This document shows, piece after piece, positions 20,457 to 28,384 of a stretch of 64,000 nucleotides of DNA. Numbering within the stretch: the first letter of the stretch is position 1; each line of letters starts with the position of its first letter. A program made the position numbers and the translations under genes. Source of the stretch: Siderastrea siderea (taxonomy: Eukaryota > Cnidaria > Anthozoa > Scleractinia > Rhizangiidae). The stretch is taken from contig OZ034975.1 in NCBI GenBank assembly GCA_964030785.1, forward strand, positions 44,919,569 to 44,983,568. The letters are read 5' to 3'. The notes below the pieces were generated by a model, which had not been told where the DNA came from, searched no databases, and saw only the letters and a program-made list of their open reading frames with translations.

Positions 20457-21087
20457 ATAGGAATATTCGGGCTACCTTTTTTTTGACCTTATCTACATAC
20501 AAAAAACTATATGGATCCTTAGTAGCTTTCTGATAATCTGATTTATTTATGTTCAGTTCTCGGCAAATCATCGATTGCTCGTTTATAGAAGGAAAATCAA
20601 AAACACAAAAATGTGAACTATTCAGTCTTATTGTTTTATCAGTTCCGTAATAGCTTTGACTCAAATATATACAACAACAATTTTTATTTCTTGAATTGGT
20701 GAAGTAGTCTCGTATCCGTTCGTCATTTTTCTTACCTGTATTCAAATAGTCATCAAATATGATTAATTTTTGGTTTTCATCAGACAAATCTGTCAGAGGG
20801 ATGATTTCATCGTTACTTGCTTCTATCACGTCATAACCGACCTCTTTTGATATTGGTTCAAGAGATTTCAACAGATGCTTATATTTGCTTTGTTGTAGAT
20901 TGCGAGCGTAAAGATATATTTTATCAAAGTATAAGAGCCTGTATATCATATCAAGCAGAAGGTTTGTTTTACCACCACCAGAGGGAGCACAAATAAGCAT
21001 CCTGAAACATCGGTTTGGCATGAAACTCTTTAATTGAACAAAATCGTTGTTTTCATCATCTTGAATGTCGTAATTTTGAATCTTCAT
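20446..21087 (-). CDS. FtsK/HerA-type genome-packaging ATPase
   Basis: 213 residues from ATG 21087. Walker A is APSGGGKT near residue 34. Walker B is KLIIFDDYL near residue 107. An SRNKNCCCIYLSQSYYGTDK segment matches the sensor/arginine region of Polinton and poxvirus A32-like packaging ATPases. Length fits the family. The start is preceded by AACATATTATCAT directly abutting the ATG, the same arrangement as the capsid genes on the other strand. It powers DNA translocation into preformed capsids in related viruses. Its 3' end overlaps the open frame of the fibre-like gene. Confidence 0.88.
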   Translation of the reverse strand: MKIQNYDIQDDENNDFVQLKSFMPNRCFRMLICAPSGGGKTNLLLDMIYRLLYFDKIYLYARNLQQSKYKHLLKSLEPISKEVGYDVIEASNDEIIPLTDLSDENQKLIIFDDYLNTGKKNDERIRDYFTNSRNKNCCCIYLSQSYYGTDKTIRLNSSHFCVFDFPSINEQSMICRELNINKSDYQKATKDPYSFLYVDKVKKKVARIFLLRS

Positions 21088-21105
21088 ATGATAATATGTT
21101 ATACA
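21088..21105 (-). promoter_or_regulatory. TATA-like box abutting the ATPase start
   Basis: On the minus strand, AACATATTATCAT runs straight into the ATG. It is the same class as the boxes ahead of the capsid-block genes. Confidence 0.5.
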
Positions 21106-21196
21106 ATTTTATCGCATGGCGACACGCTATGCGACACGCTATGCGAGCGTTTTTATATATAACCCTAATTTTTCCGAACAAACTACGAAATTTTAT

Positions 21197-21212
21197 GTAA
21201 ACAAATGATATA
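21197..21212 (+). promoter_or_regulatory. TATA-like box abutting start of the PPxY gene
   Basis: GTAAACAAATGATATA ends at the base before ATG 21213, leaving essentially no 5' leader. It matches the sequence ahead of 22212. Confidence 0.55.
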
Positions 21213-22199
21213 ATGAGTTTACTCAAATGGAAAGAAATGGCTGAGAAACGATCCGAGCTTGGTAAAAAGATTAACACAGTAAGAGAGACAATAAAACAAA
21301 AAACGATATCTGATCAAATGGGTGAAGTCGAGGCAGAGAAACTTTTCAAACCTATAACATCTGAGTTAAAGGAACTCACATCTCCAAAAATGCCATTGAG
21401 AAGATTACCAAAGAAAAAGCGACCTGTTCCAGATTATGGAATAGCTATTGATGATGAAGTGCCTGATTATGGATTGGATGATTTGTTTGATCAACCTGTT
21501 TTACCTGAAAACGAGAAACAGTTAGTTCCAAAACCTCCAAGTTATGAAGATGTCCTTAAGGATTTAGCATCAGGTGAAAAACAAATGTATATAGATCCAG
21601 CATTTATGTATGAACCTGAAGATCTTCCACCTGAATACGAAGAAGAAGGACCTGATTATAACATTCTCGAGGAGGATGCAATTAACCAAGTTTTGGATGA
21701 ACTTGAGATACCGAATTATGAAGACGTCGAATTACGACTTCAACAAGAAGATATGAATGACGATAAGAGGAAAGCTTATCTTACCAAGACCCTGAAGAAA
21801 GCTAAAGATAAAAGGAAACAACTAACTGGCTATTCGACTGATATCACTAAAAAATTAAATAGTGGTTCAATCACTGAAGCTGAGGCTCAATATCGAAGAA
21901 AAATTATTCAAGATACAAGAAAGGTATTGAATGATTATATAAATTACAATAATCAAAGACTGAAAAATATTAAAGGGTCTGGTTTGAAGAAAAAAACAAA
22001 AAAAGGTGGACAGGTAATGTTTTTTAATAATCCGAAAGAAATGTTGAAAAAGCTTGAGCTGATTATCGGATCAAAGGTTGCCGGTAATAATAGCATCGAA
22101 CTACGGAATACAGGCGTCGCTCTTCTCGACATCTTGTTGAAAAACTCTATTTTGAACAGGTCGCAATATAACAAAATATACAAAAACTATTTTATGTAA
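21213..22199 (+). CDS. Virion protein with two PPxY late-domain motifs
   Basis: 328 residues. An acidic, proline-rich middle contains PPSY (in PKPPSYEDVLKD, near residue 107) and PPEY (near residue 140). These are classic WW-domain/ESCRT-recruiting late motifs; adenovirus protein VI carries a comparable PPSY. A Lys-rich segment near residues 195-250 leads to IKGSG at about 253-257, which fits the adenovirus protease consensus (M/I/L)XGX-G. The last 65 residues (FNNPKEMLKKLELIIG to the end) form a helical module I associate with Polinton virion proteins. It is probably a minor internal capsid protein, processed by the protease at 25686. The function is inferred. Confidence 0.7.
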   Translation: MSLLKWKEMAEKRSELGKKINTVRETIKQKTISDQMGEVEAEKLFKPITSELKELTSPKMPLRRLPKKKRPVPDYGIAIDDEVPDYGLDDLFDQPVLPENEKQLVPKPPSYEDVLKDLASGEKQMYIDPAFMYEPEDLPPEYEEEGPDYNILEEDAINQVLDELEIPNYEDVELRLQQEDMNDDKRKAYLTKTLKKAKDKRKQLTGYSTDITKKLNSGSITEAEAQYRRKIIQDTRKVLNDYINYNNQRLKNIKGSGLKKKTKKGGQVMFFNNPKEMLKKLELIIGSKVAGNNSIELRNTGVALLDILLKNSILNRSQYNKIYKNYFM

Positions 22200-22211
22200 A
22201 CTAATCATATA
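22196..22211 (+). promoter_or_regulatory. TATA-like box abutting start of minor capsid gene
   Basis: GTAAACTAATCATATA immediately precedes ATG 22212. It differs at few positions from the box before 21213. Confidence 0.55.
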
Positions 22212-22973
22212 ATGAATAGACAACTTATCTTATCATCCCATTCAGTAAGAGACAAGAATGGTAATAAACCGAGTGATTTCATAATCAAATACATCAATCC
22301 GATAATTCTCGATCCAAATCGACAATATGAAATCGGCCTCGACCGAATCATTTCGATGTCATTTACTTGGTTTAATGTGACTAAAGAACTCAATAATCAG
22401 AAAATAAGATATTCGTCTGATAGTGGTACTAATTGGACGGAAATTATATTCAACGAAGGAGTATGGAACTACATCGATTTTGACAATTTAATCAAAGAAA
22501 AAACAAAAACAGGGACCTCATCAAACCCCCAATATCCTATCACTCTCGAGTTTGACGACACAATATTCAGGACAATAATAACACTTGCCTCAAATTACAG
22601 ATTAGATCTTACTGTATCCGATTTCAATGATTTAATTGGCTTCAATAAAAGGATTCTAACAAGTAGTGAAAATGTTGGAGATTACATTCCTAATCTCTCT
22701 CAAGACAGGGAAATCTTGAACGTTCATTGTGACCTCATATCCGAAAGTCTAGTTGATGGTGATGAAACGGATATTATATATAGTTTCAGTACCTCAACTC
22801 TCACCCCGAGTTATAGTTTCACACAAGAGCCAAGACGAGTACAGTTCAATCCTGTCAATAAAAATACGATTAATAAAATTCGGATTTATATTACCGACGG
22901 TAAACGAAGAATCATAGATCTTAATCATAGTGACACTTCATTCAGTTTGATTTTAAGAGAGAAGAGAGATTAA
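22212..22973 (+). CDS. Minor capsid protein (penton, single jelly-roll type)
   Basis: 253 residues, intact. The sequence is beta-rich throughout. It has DVNC-like features of Polinton/Mavirus minor capsids: a DYIPNLSQDREILNVHCDLI segment near 155-175 and a C-terminal RRIIDLNHSDTSFSLILREK block, both recurrent in the penton family. It lies directly between the PPxY protein and the major capsid gene, the usual morphogenesis block. It would form the pentameric vertices of an icosahedral particle. Confidence 0.8.
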   Translation: MNRQLILSSHSVRDKNGNKPSDFIIKYINPIILDPNRQYEIGLDRIISMSFTWFNVTKELNNQKIRYSSDSGTNWTEIIFNEGVWNYIDFDNLIKEKTKTGTSSNPQYPITLEFDDTIFRTIITLASNYRLDLTVSDFNDLIGFNKRILTSSENVGDYIPNLSQDREILNVHCDLISESLVDGDETDIIYSFSTSTLTPSYSFTQEPRRVQFNPVNKNTINKIRIYITDGKRRIIDLNHSDTSFSLILREKRD

Positions 22974-22991
22974 TCTAACTAATAGTTATAT
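22973..22991 (+). promoter_or_regulatory. ATCTAA plus TATA box before 22992
   Basis: ATCTAACTAATAGTTATAT directly precedes the ATG. The same two-part layout (ATCTAA, then a TATA-like word at the start codon) recurs before 23462, 24795 and 26130. Confidence 0.5.
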
Positions 22992-23363
22992 ATGTCGTCG
23001 TATGAATACAAGCGTATTTATCATCCAAAACTTGGACGATTTGTTTATGAACATAAAGGAAATGGGATCATTGTTGACAACATTTTCAAACCAATAAAAA
23101 GTGTATTCAATTCCGCTGTCCAAAAAGTAGCTAAACCAATGGTGAAAAAAGCGCTTGAATCTGGTATTTCACATGCTGGAGACAAACTGGGAAAAAAAGC
23201 AGCTGAAAAAAGTGGAGAGCTTATTATGAGAAAATTACACGGTTCAACTAAACAATCAATGAATAAAACCATGAAACCAACCAAACCTACTAAACCAAAA
23301 CAAGAAGAAGATTACAACACAATTCTGAATAGACTTATATCTGGTACTGGATTAAGACGATAA
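22992..23363 (+). CDS. Small basic virion protein
   Basis: 123 residues. It starts SSYEYKRIYHPKLGRFVYEH, followed by an amphipathic helix region rich in K and A (residues 35-85) and a KPTKPTKPK linker. The C-terminus, LISGTGLRR, contains ISGTG, a match to the adenovirus-type protease consensus. Trimming there would release only a few residues, as in several adenovirus core precursors. It sits between minor and major capsid genes. A membrane-lytic or core role is possible but unproven. Confidence 0.65.
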   Translation: MSSYEYKRIYHPKLGRFVYEHKGNGIIVDNIFKPIKSVFNSAVQKVAKPMVKKALESGISHAGDKLGKKAAEKSGELIMRKLHGSTKQSMNKTMKPTKPTKPKQEEDYNTILNRLISGTGLRR

Positions 23364-23442
23364 AATGTTATTAAAAAGTGAATTTTATCCAATTATAAAT
23401 AGACTAATAAGTGGGAAATGGTTTATATAAAAAGTGAATTTT

Positions 23443-23461
23443 ATCTAAACTACTCATATAA
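23443..23461 (+). promoter_or_regulatory. ATCTAA plus TATA box before major capsid gene
   Basis: TATCTAAACTACTCATATAA abuts ATG 23462. It conforms to the capsid-block promoter pattern. Confidence 0.55.
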
Positions 23462-24751
23462 ATGAGTTTCAGAACAAGTGATAATTTACAAAGATATGAA
23501 TACGTTCGTTTCCATTTGGATAATGTCATTGAGCAACCTGCTAACAATCAATCACAGAAAAAGACGGGTTACAGATTCACAATCAACGGTAGGTCGACTA
23601 TGTTCGATTTTTTTAATGGGTATTTCGAAGTAACTAAAGAGCTTCAAAAAAAGGCAGATGGTACTGGATATGCTCAAGCAGATCGCATCACTATGATCAA
23701 CGGATCTCAGTCACTTATTAGGCATATGGTTATTAAATCTTCAGGCAAAATCGTGTACGAGAGTGATAATTTGCATCGAATAACAAATGTCAAAAATCTT
23801 CTTGAATACAGCGAGGACTTCAGTCGATCCGTTGGAAACAATTCATTCTGGTATCTTGATACTGATGGAACTACAGCAAATACAAATACTGGATTCGAAG
23901 CCCGTCGTATTTTAACCCAGGCTCATCAGAATAACGGCGGCGGAGGAGCTAAGAGTATTAACGAAATTATTCCCTTAAACAGATACAGCTTTTTTCAAGA
24001 GCTAGAAAGAAAAATGTTGCCCCCAATGCAGCTCACAATTGAACTTACACTCAATGAAGACAGTGAAATGATTCACATGGCAAATGGCACAGACGGTGGT
24101 CGTGTTGTAGTAAAGAGATTGTATCTTTGGCTCCCTAGATTAATCCCAAAAGACAGCATGTATAGTAATTTCGTTTCAGAGTTTCTTAAGCCAACAACCT
24201 GGACATATATGCGAGATCTCTACAATCAGTCAGCAAATACCAGAGCTATTCAGAATATGTTTCAAATCAGTCCAGCTATCGACAACGTTAAACACGTTTT
24301 TATATATCTCCAGCGGACAGACGGACCAAATAATGATGAATCCGAGAGAAGTCCGTATTTGTTTGACACTTTCAAGTTGAATGCTGCAGACGCTAATAGC
24401 TCTCTCTCGAGTTGTCGTTTAGAATATGGAAACAACACGTTCTATCCCGAACTAGAATACGATGCAGATTCTAAAATCAGGATATTCAATGATCTCATGA
24501 GTTATGCATATAGAAAAAACGATTATAACAGTGGGACACAATTGAATATAGCCAATTTCACTAGTTTGTATGGTTTAATATATTTCGATTTGACATATCA
24601 AAAAGAGGTAGTGACAAGAGATCCTAAACAGTTGATTCTCCATTATCGTCTCAATGTAGCCCCAACAGCAAACGTCAGAGCTCATAGCATTGTATTTTAC
24701 GAGAGTGAGGTTGTGGTTAAGACGGTTGGGAACGAACTGATGATAGTTTAA
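23462..24751 (+). CDS. Major capsid protein (double jelly-roll)
   Basis: 429 residues, intact. Length and composition fit the Polinton/adintovirus double jelly-roll capsid protein. Matching segments are an N-terminal RYEYVRFHLDN strand, FDFFNGYFEV, the central SLIRHMVIKSSGKIVYES region, and the C-terminal block with SLYGLIYFDLTYQKE and a final hydrophobic strand pair. It forms the hexameric capsomers of an icosahedral shell. Its intact reading frame contrasts with the broken protease, PLA2 protein and polymerase. Confidence 0.87.
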   Translation: MSFRTSDNLQRYEYVRFHLDNVIEQPANNQSQKKTGYRFTINGRSTMFDFFNGYFEVTKELQKKADGTGYAQADRITMINGSQSLIRHMVIKSSGKIVYESDNLHRITNVKNLLEYSEDFSRSVGNNSFWYLDTDGTTANTNTGFEARRILTQAHQNNGGGGAKSINEIIPLNRYSFFQELERKMLPPMQLTIELTLNEDSEMIHMANGTDGGRVVVKRLYLWLPRLIPKDSMYSNFVSEFLKPTTWTYMRDLYNQSANTRAIQNMFQISPAIDNVKHVFIYLQRTDGPNNDESERSPYLFDTFKLNAADANSSLSSCRLEYGNNTFYPELEYDADSKIRIFNDLMSYAYRKNDYNSGTQLNIANFTSLYGLIYFDLTYQKEVVTRDPKQLILHYRLNVAPTANVRAHSIVFYESEVVVKTVGNELMIV

Positions 24752-24778
24752 ATGAATAAGATTTTTAAAACAGAATTT

Positions 24779-24794
24779 ATCTAACATATAATAT
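24779..24794 (+). promoter_or_regulatory. ATCTAA plus TATA box before 24795
   Basis: ATCTAACATATAATAT runs directly into the ATG. Confidence 0.5.
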
Positions 24795-25373
24795 ATGACA
24801 CAACTATACGAAATAACAGTTAGATTATCGCCAAACCAGAAAAAGAATCTTAGTAAAGCGTATCATAAAAGAGAAACAATAGTTCTAAGGCTCACAAAGG
24901 ACTCTCTATCTGGGAATGACACACTTTATGTTCCATTAAACATTGTAAAACGATTGGAAAAAAATCGGAAACTTAAGAAAGGAATGGACATTAAACGTTC
25001 TAAAACAAACATTCGAAAGCAAGTTGGTGGCTCTCTTCTGTCTACAGTTTTGACGCTTGGAAGAACTTTTGGTCCCACTATTGCTAAGACCATCGGTTTG
25101 TCAGCTTTAGCTGGAGCAGCTAGTGAAGGAGCATCTCAGATTGTTAAGAACATATCCGGAAAAGGTGTTCAAACCGGTGGGTTCCTCATACCACAAAATA
25201 AAATCGATCAGTTGATAACATATAAACATCTTTTAACAACCAAACAAAAGAAGGATAATTATATTAAATGCTCTACAAACCGGTTCTGGTGTTCATATAA
25301 AACCAACAAAAGTACAAACAGGTGGGTTCTTAGGTACTCTTCTCGCATCAATTGGAGTCCCTTTAGCTATTGA
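24795..25373 (+). CDS. Minor virion protein, N-terminal part (frameshifted)
   Basis: 192-codon frame. Residues 1-75 are basic. KQVGGS at 75-80 and ISGKG at 120-124 resemble adenovirus-protease cleavage sites, and between them lies a Gly/Ala-rich, hydrophobic stretch (FGPTIAKTIGLSALAGAASE). From about residue 157 (after KKDNYIKC) the sequence becomes low-quality. The adjacent frame instead reads a Gly-rich, hydrophobic continuation leading into the 25387 frame. I infer one gene broken by a single-base shift near 25255-25270. Confidence 0.6.
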   Translation: MTQLYEITVRLSPNQKKNLSKAYHKRETIVLRLTKDSLSGNDTLYVPLNIVKRLEKNRKLKKGMDIKRSKTNIRKQVGGSLLSTVLTLGRTFGPTIAKTIGLSALAGAASEGASQIVKNISGKGVQTGGFLIPQNKIDQLITYKHLLTTKQKKDNYIKCSTNRFWCSYKTNKSTNRWVLRYSSRINWSPFSY

Positions 25374-25386
25374 GGCAATAAAGAAG

Positions 25387-25659
25387 ATGACTGGTAAAGG
25401 TGCCCCTCAGATGGGACAGCCTAAACAAAGACCACCCAGATCTATACCAAAACCAACTACTGTTAACAATCAAGATGGTGGTTTGTTAATCCCAACTTAT
25501 AGAACACCGCCTTTTTATGGAAATTGGCCTGATCAAACATTAGGTATGGGAATTTTAAAAAAAAGCTCCAAAAAAAAAGCTCAGAAAAAGGGCAAAGGTC
25601 TACTATTAGGCAAAAACTCACCATTCAAAAACGTCCCTCTTCTAAACATTCTATTGTAA
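25387..25659 (+). CDS. Minor virion protein, C-terminal part (frameshifted half)
   Basis: This frame is open upstream of its ATG to at least about 25270, with GGFLGTLLASIGVPLAIEAI just before MTGKGAP. The ATG 25387 is probably an internal methionine. MTGKG again fits the protease consensus. The C-terminus is Lys-rich (KKSSKKKAQKKGKG) and ends NSPFKNVPLLNILL. It overlaps the start of the protease frame. With 24795-25373 it would make a ~285-residue precursor cut at several Gly-Gly or Gly-X-Gly sites. Confidence 0.55.
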   Translation: MTGKGAPQMGQPKQRPPRSIPKPTTVNNQDGGLLIPTYRTPPFYGNWPDQTLGMGILKKSSKKKAQKKGKGLLLGKNSPFKNVPLLNILL

Positions 25660-25685
25660 AACCAAAATTTCATCAAAATATTCCT

Positions 25686-26015
25686 TTGTCAAATTATGAT
25701 TTAATAAAATGGTGTAAATATCTGAATATCCCAATTAATGATGTATTGTCAAGAGATGAAAATATTCCTCACGATCATATACAGGCTCTATTCATTTACA
25801 ATCTTGAACCATCATATATGAGCGGTAGCCATTGGGTATCCACGTATGTGAAAGATAACGTCGTCAATTACTTTGATTCATTTGGTTTGCCTCCCTTCCA
25901 AGAAATGGTCAATCATGCGAGAAAAAAGAATTTAACATTGCTTCATCAGAACAATCAAATACAAAATTTACTGACGACAACATGCGGTTACTTCTGTTTG
26001 TACTTTTTTGAATGA
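25686..26015 (+). CDS. Adenovirus-type cysteine protease (C-terminus frameshifted)
   Basis: The frame contains the catalytic histidine in GSHWVS, an acidic/aromatic NYFDSFG block, and the nucleophile in TTCGYFCLYF, in the order of adenain-like maturation proteases. There is no ATG at 25686 (TTG), and the frame is open upstream for roughly 100 bases. The upstream part overlaps the previous gene, so the true start is uncertain. After CGYFCLYF the frame hits a stop within a run of six T at about 26004-26009. One fewer T would continue for about 35 residues of plausible family sequence to about 26118. It processes virion precursors, several of which here carry matching cleavage motifs. Confidence 0.75.
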   Translation: MSNYDLIKWCKYLNIPINDVLSRDENIPHDHIQALFIYNLEPSYMSGSHWVSTYVKDNVVNYFDSFGLPPFQEMVNHARKKNLTLLHQNNQIQNLLTTTCGYFCLYFFE

Positions 26016-26112
26016 GATGAATAAGGGCAAATCATATTTTGATCTGCTTCAGGTATTTGATATATATGATACAATGAAGAATGAGAGGTTTCTAGCACGG
26101 TATTTCAAAAAT

Positions 26113-26129
26113 ATCTAATCATATTACAT
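26113..26129 (+). promoter_or_regulatory. ATCTAA plus TATA box before 26130
   Basis: ATCTAATCATATTACAT directly abuts ATG 26130. Confidence 0.5.
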
Positions 26130-26315
26130 ATGAAATCTTATTGCGTGAAACAAAAGAAGGTCACAGAATGTGTACCTGGGAGTGAACGATATGAAAAGGC
26201 TAAAAATGGGAGGCTTATGCTTAAATGTAAATGCTCTGAATGTGGAATCACTAAGACGAAATTCGTTAAACATGCGGGAAACGGGGTCGCCCGTCGAAAG
26301 GGGCGGGCTTACTAG
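26130..26315 (+). CDS. DUF5679-like zinc ribbon, N-terminal module of the PLA2 virion protein
   Basis: 61-codon frame. YCVKQKK, then CVPG, an AKNGRLMLK segment and CKCSECGITKTKF resemble the short DUF5679-type zinc ribbon found in NCLDV, Polinton and archaeal proteins. The frame ends after a GC-rich run (GGGGTCGCCCGTCGAAAGGG, about 26282-26301). The neighbouring frame continues directly into the PLA2-domain sequence, so the two frames are probably one gene with a single-base indel in that run. Confidence 0.6.
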   Translation: MKSYCVKQKKVTECVPGSERYEKAKNGRLMLKCKCSECGITKTKFVKHAGNGVARRKGRAY

Positions 26316-26344
26316 ATACAGTAGCATCGACTGGTGCTGATTTA

Positions 26345-26989
26345 TTGATTCACCACGGTATTCCTTGGCTTGGAAAAAAGGCAGTTGAAATGGGAAGATA
26401 TTATGGATCAGAAGCATTGAGAAACCCAAAACTGCAGAAAAAGGCTATCGATTATGCTCTGGATAAGTTGAATCCAATGATTCAAAATGTCGGAAGTCAA
26501 GCTCTTGATCAATTATCTACTAAAATCAGACCAAATAGAAAGTATAAAACCGACAGAAAGGATTTGGATGGTGGAAGTTTAGATATCCATAAAGCCATTG
26601 GAAGGCTACCCAAACCAAAATCAGGCTGGACTTTGCCTGGGCATCGATATACAGGACCATACAACCCTCTCGATAAACAGTTAGAGTACGATCCAGTGAC
26701 AGGTGAAATATTAAAAATATATGATAAACCGACTGGTAAAACGGATGCAATAGCAATGCAACACGACGTCGATTATTCGGTTTGCAAGGATGACAAAAAA
26801 TGCAAGAATAAAGCTGATAGAAAAATGGTTAAGGCTCTAGACAGTGTGCCTTACAATGAAAGACAATGGGGACATTGGCTGGCTAGAAATATGATTAATA
26901 CAAAACAAAAACTAGGTCTTGGCGTCAAACATAATAAGACAAAAAACGGGAAAGGCCGTCGAGTGAAGAAAACTGGCAAAAAGAATTAG
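26345..26989 (+). CDS. Virion protein with parvovirus-type phospholipase A2 domain
   Basis: 214 codons counted from a TTG. The frame is open upstream into about 26290, so this is the C-terminal part of a gene beginning at 26130. LDGGS at residues 74-78 fits the adenovirus-protease consensus (L)XGG-X. Beyond it lies a PLA2 fold like that of parvovirus VP1. A YTGPYNPLD calcium loop is at about residues 103-111, and the catalytic HDVDY, with His and Asp in the canonical spacing, is near residue 141. A paired-cysteine KDDKKCKNKAD segment follows. In parvoviruses this enzyme breaches the endosome during entry. Here a maturation cut would free the domain. The Lys-rich C-terminus overlaps the integrase frame. 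Confidence 0.72.
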   Translation: MIHHGIPWLGKKAVEMGRYYGSEALRNPKLQKKAIDYALDKLNPMIQNVGSQALDQLSTKIRPNRKYKTDRKDLDGGSLDIHKAIGRLPKPKSGWTLPGHRYTGPYNPLDKQLEYDPVTGEILKIYDKPTGKTDAIAMQHDVDYSVCKDDKKCKNKADRKMVKALDSVPYNERQWGHWLARNMINTKQKLGLGVKHNKTKNGKGRRVKKTGKKN

Positions 26990-27906
26990 CTAATGAATTA
27001 CACAAACCCATAAAGCGTAACTTCACCCGGCGGCGTGTTATTGTAAATCGTATTGACGAAACATGGTGCTCTGATCTTGTTGAAATGCAACAGTTCAGTC
27101 GATGGAACGCTGGCTACAGATACCTTCTAATGGTTCTAGATGTGTTTAGTAAATACGGTTGGATTGTCCCTTTAAAAGATAAAAAAGGAGAAACCGTTGC
27201 TAAGGCATTGAAAACCATTTTAAAAGAAGGCAGAAAACCTGAATATTTATGGACAGATAAAGGTAAAGAGTATTATAACAAACACATGAAAGACCTCTTA
27301 GAAAAGAATAAAATAACCTTGTACTCAACTGAGAATGAGGAAAAGTCGTCAGTTTGTGAAAGATGGAACCGTACAATCAAAACCAAAATGTGGAAACAGT
27401 TTACTGTTCAAGGTAATACACAGTATTTAGACATGCTACCCAAATTAGTGAAACAGTATAACAACACTAAACATAGCTCTATCAAAATGACACCCATAGA
27501 AGCCAGTAAAAAGAAGAATGAAGGGACTGTTTACTTTAATCTGTATGGTAATTTGGAGCAAGTATCATCTAAACCGAAATTCAAAGCTGGTGATGATGTT
27601 AGAATAAGTAAGTACAAACGAAATGTATTCGATAAAGGGTATACTCCAAACTGGACAGAAGAACTGTTTACAGTTGATAAAATCCAATATACGAATCCAA
27701 TAACTTACAAACTAAAGGATCTCAGAGGTGAAGACATTCAAGGGAGTTTTTATGAACCTGAATTATTAAAAGCAAAACAGGAGGTATTCAGAATTGATAA
27801 AGTCATTCGGAGGGATTATAAGAAGAAACAAGCTTTAGTTAAGTGGAAGGGATATAGTGTTTACTTCAACAGTTGGATTCCAATGAAGGACTTGAAGGAT
27901 ATATAA
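26938..27906 (+). CDS. Retrovirus-like integrase with chromodomain
   Basis: The frame is open from 26938, and its first ATG is 27085. The first catalytic aspartate (WCSDLVEM, codon 27073-27075) lies upstream of that ATG, so the ATG cannot be the true start. Initiation is unresolved and may sit within the 3' end of the PLA2 gene. The DDE triad is completed by LWTDKGKEYYN and NEEKSSVCERWN. Family sequence follows (YNNTKHSSIKMTP), then a C-terminal SH3-like part and a chromodomain ending ALVKWKGYSVYFNSWI. It catalyses insertion with 6-bp duplications. The chromodomain may bias insertion toward marked chromatin. Confidence 0.85.
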   Translation, partial: DKKRERPSSEENWQKELANELHKPIKRNFTRRRVIVNRIDETWCSDLVEMQQFSRWNAGYRYLLMVLDVFSKYGWIVPLKDKKGETVAKALKTILKEGRKPEYLWTDKGKEYYNKHMKDLLEKNKITLYSTENEEKSSVCERWNRTIKTKMWKQFTVQGNTQYLDMLPKLVKQYNNTKHSSIKMTPIEASKKKNEGTVYFNLYGNLEQVSSKPKFKAGDDVRISKYKRNVFDKGYTPNWTEELFTVDKIQYTNPITYKLKDLRGEDIQGSFYEPELLKAKQEVFRIDKVIRRDYKKKQALVKWKGYSVYFNSWIPMKDLKDI

Positions 27907-28028
27907 AATGATTTAAAGAGAATTATCTAATATATATTATATCAATCGATACAGTATATGCTGTCTTTTGCTTTTGGTAGCCAAAAAGATAATTGTTTCT
28001 GGCTATTATAAATATATAACCTCATTAT
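27907..28028 (+). promoter_or_regulatory. Intergenic AT-rich leader before 28029
   Basis: Contains TTATCTAATATATATTATAT, a capsid-block-like promoter word not placed at an ATG. A second TCATTATATG abuts the start at 28029. Confidence 0.4.
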
Positions 28029-28325
28029 ATGAATACCGTAACTGGTAAGGATTTCGACTTATTGAGGAAAAGAGCCAGAAATATATACAGTGTGAAAGAT
28101 CTTAGTTATTCGAATAGAAAGAACAAAAAATATATGGTCACTCTTAAAAATGGTAATAAAATCCATTTTGGGGATAATAGATATGATGATTTTTTAACAC
28201 ATCAAGACTTGAAAAGACGTACACTATACCGAAAGAGAGCATCTAAGATAAAAGACAAATATGGTAACCTAACATACAAAGATAAGAATTCAGCAAATTT
28301 CTGGAGCTTTCATCTTCTATGGTGA
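28029..28325 (+). CDS. DUF5754-like small protein
   Basis: 98 residues. The pattern KKYMVTLKNGNKIHFGDNRY, followed by DDFLTHQDLKRR, RKRASKI and a terminal ANFWSFHLLW, matches the short DUF5754-type proteins found in NCLDV and virophage/Polinton genomes. The function is unknown and it is probably virion-associated or a replication accessory. It overlaps the next frame by a few bases. Confidence 0.6.
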   Translation: MNTVTGKDFDLLRKRARNIYSVKDLSYSNRKNKKYMVTLKNGNKIHFGDNRYDDFLTHQDLKRRTLYRKRASKIKDKYGNLTYKDKNSANFWSFHLLW

Positions 28326-28384
28326 ATAGATTTAAGCGCACTAATTATAGACACTTAAAAATAAAATATATAGTACTAGTATAT

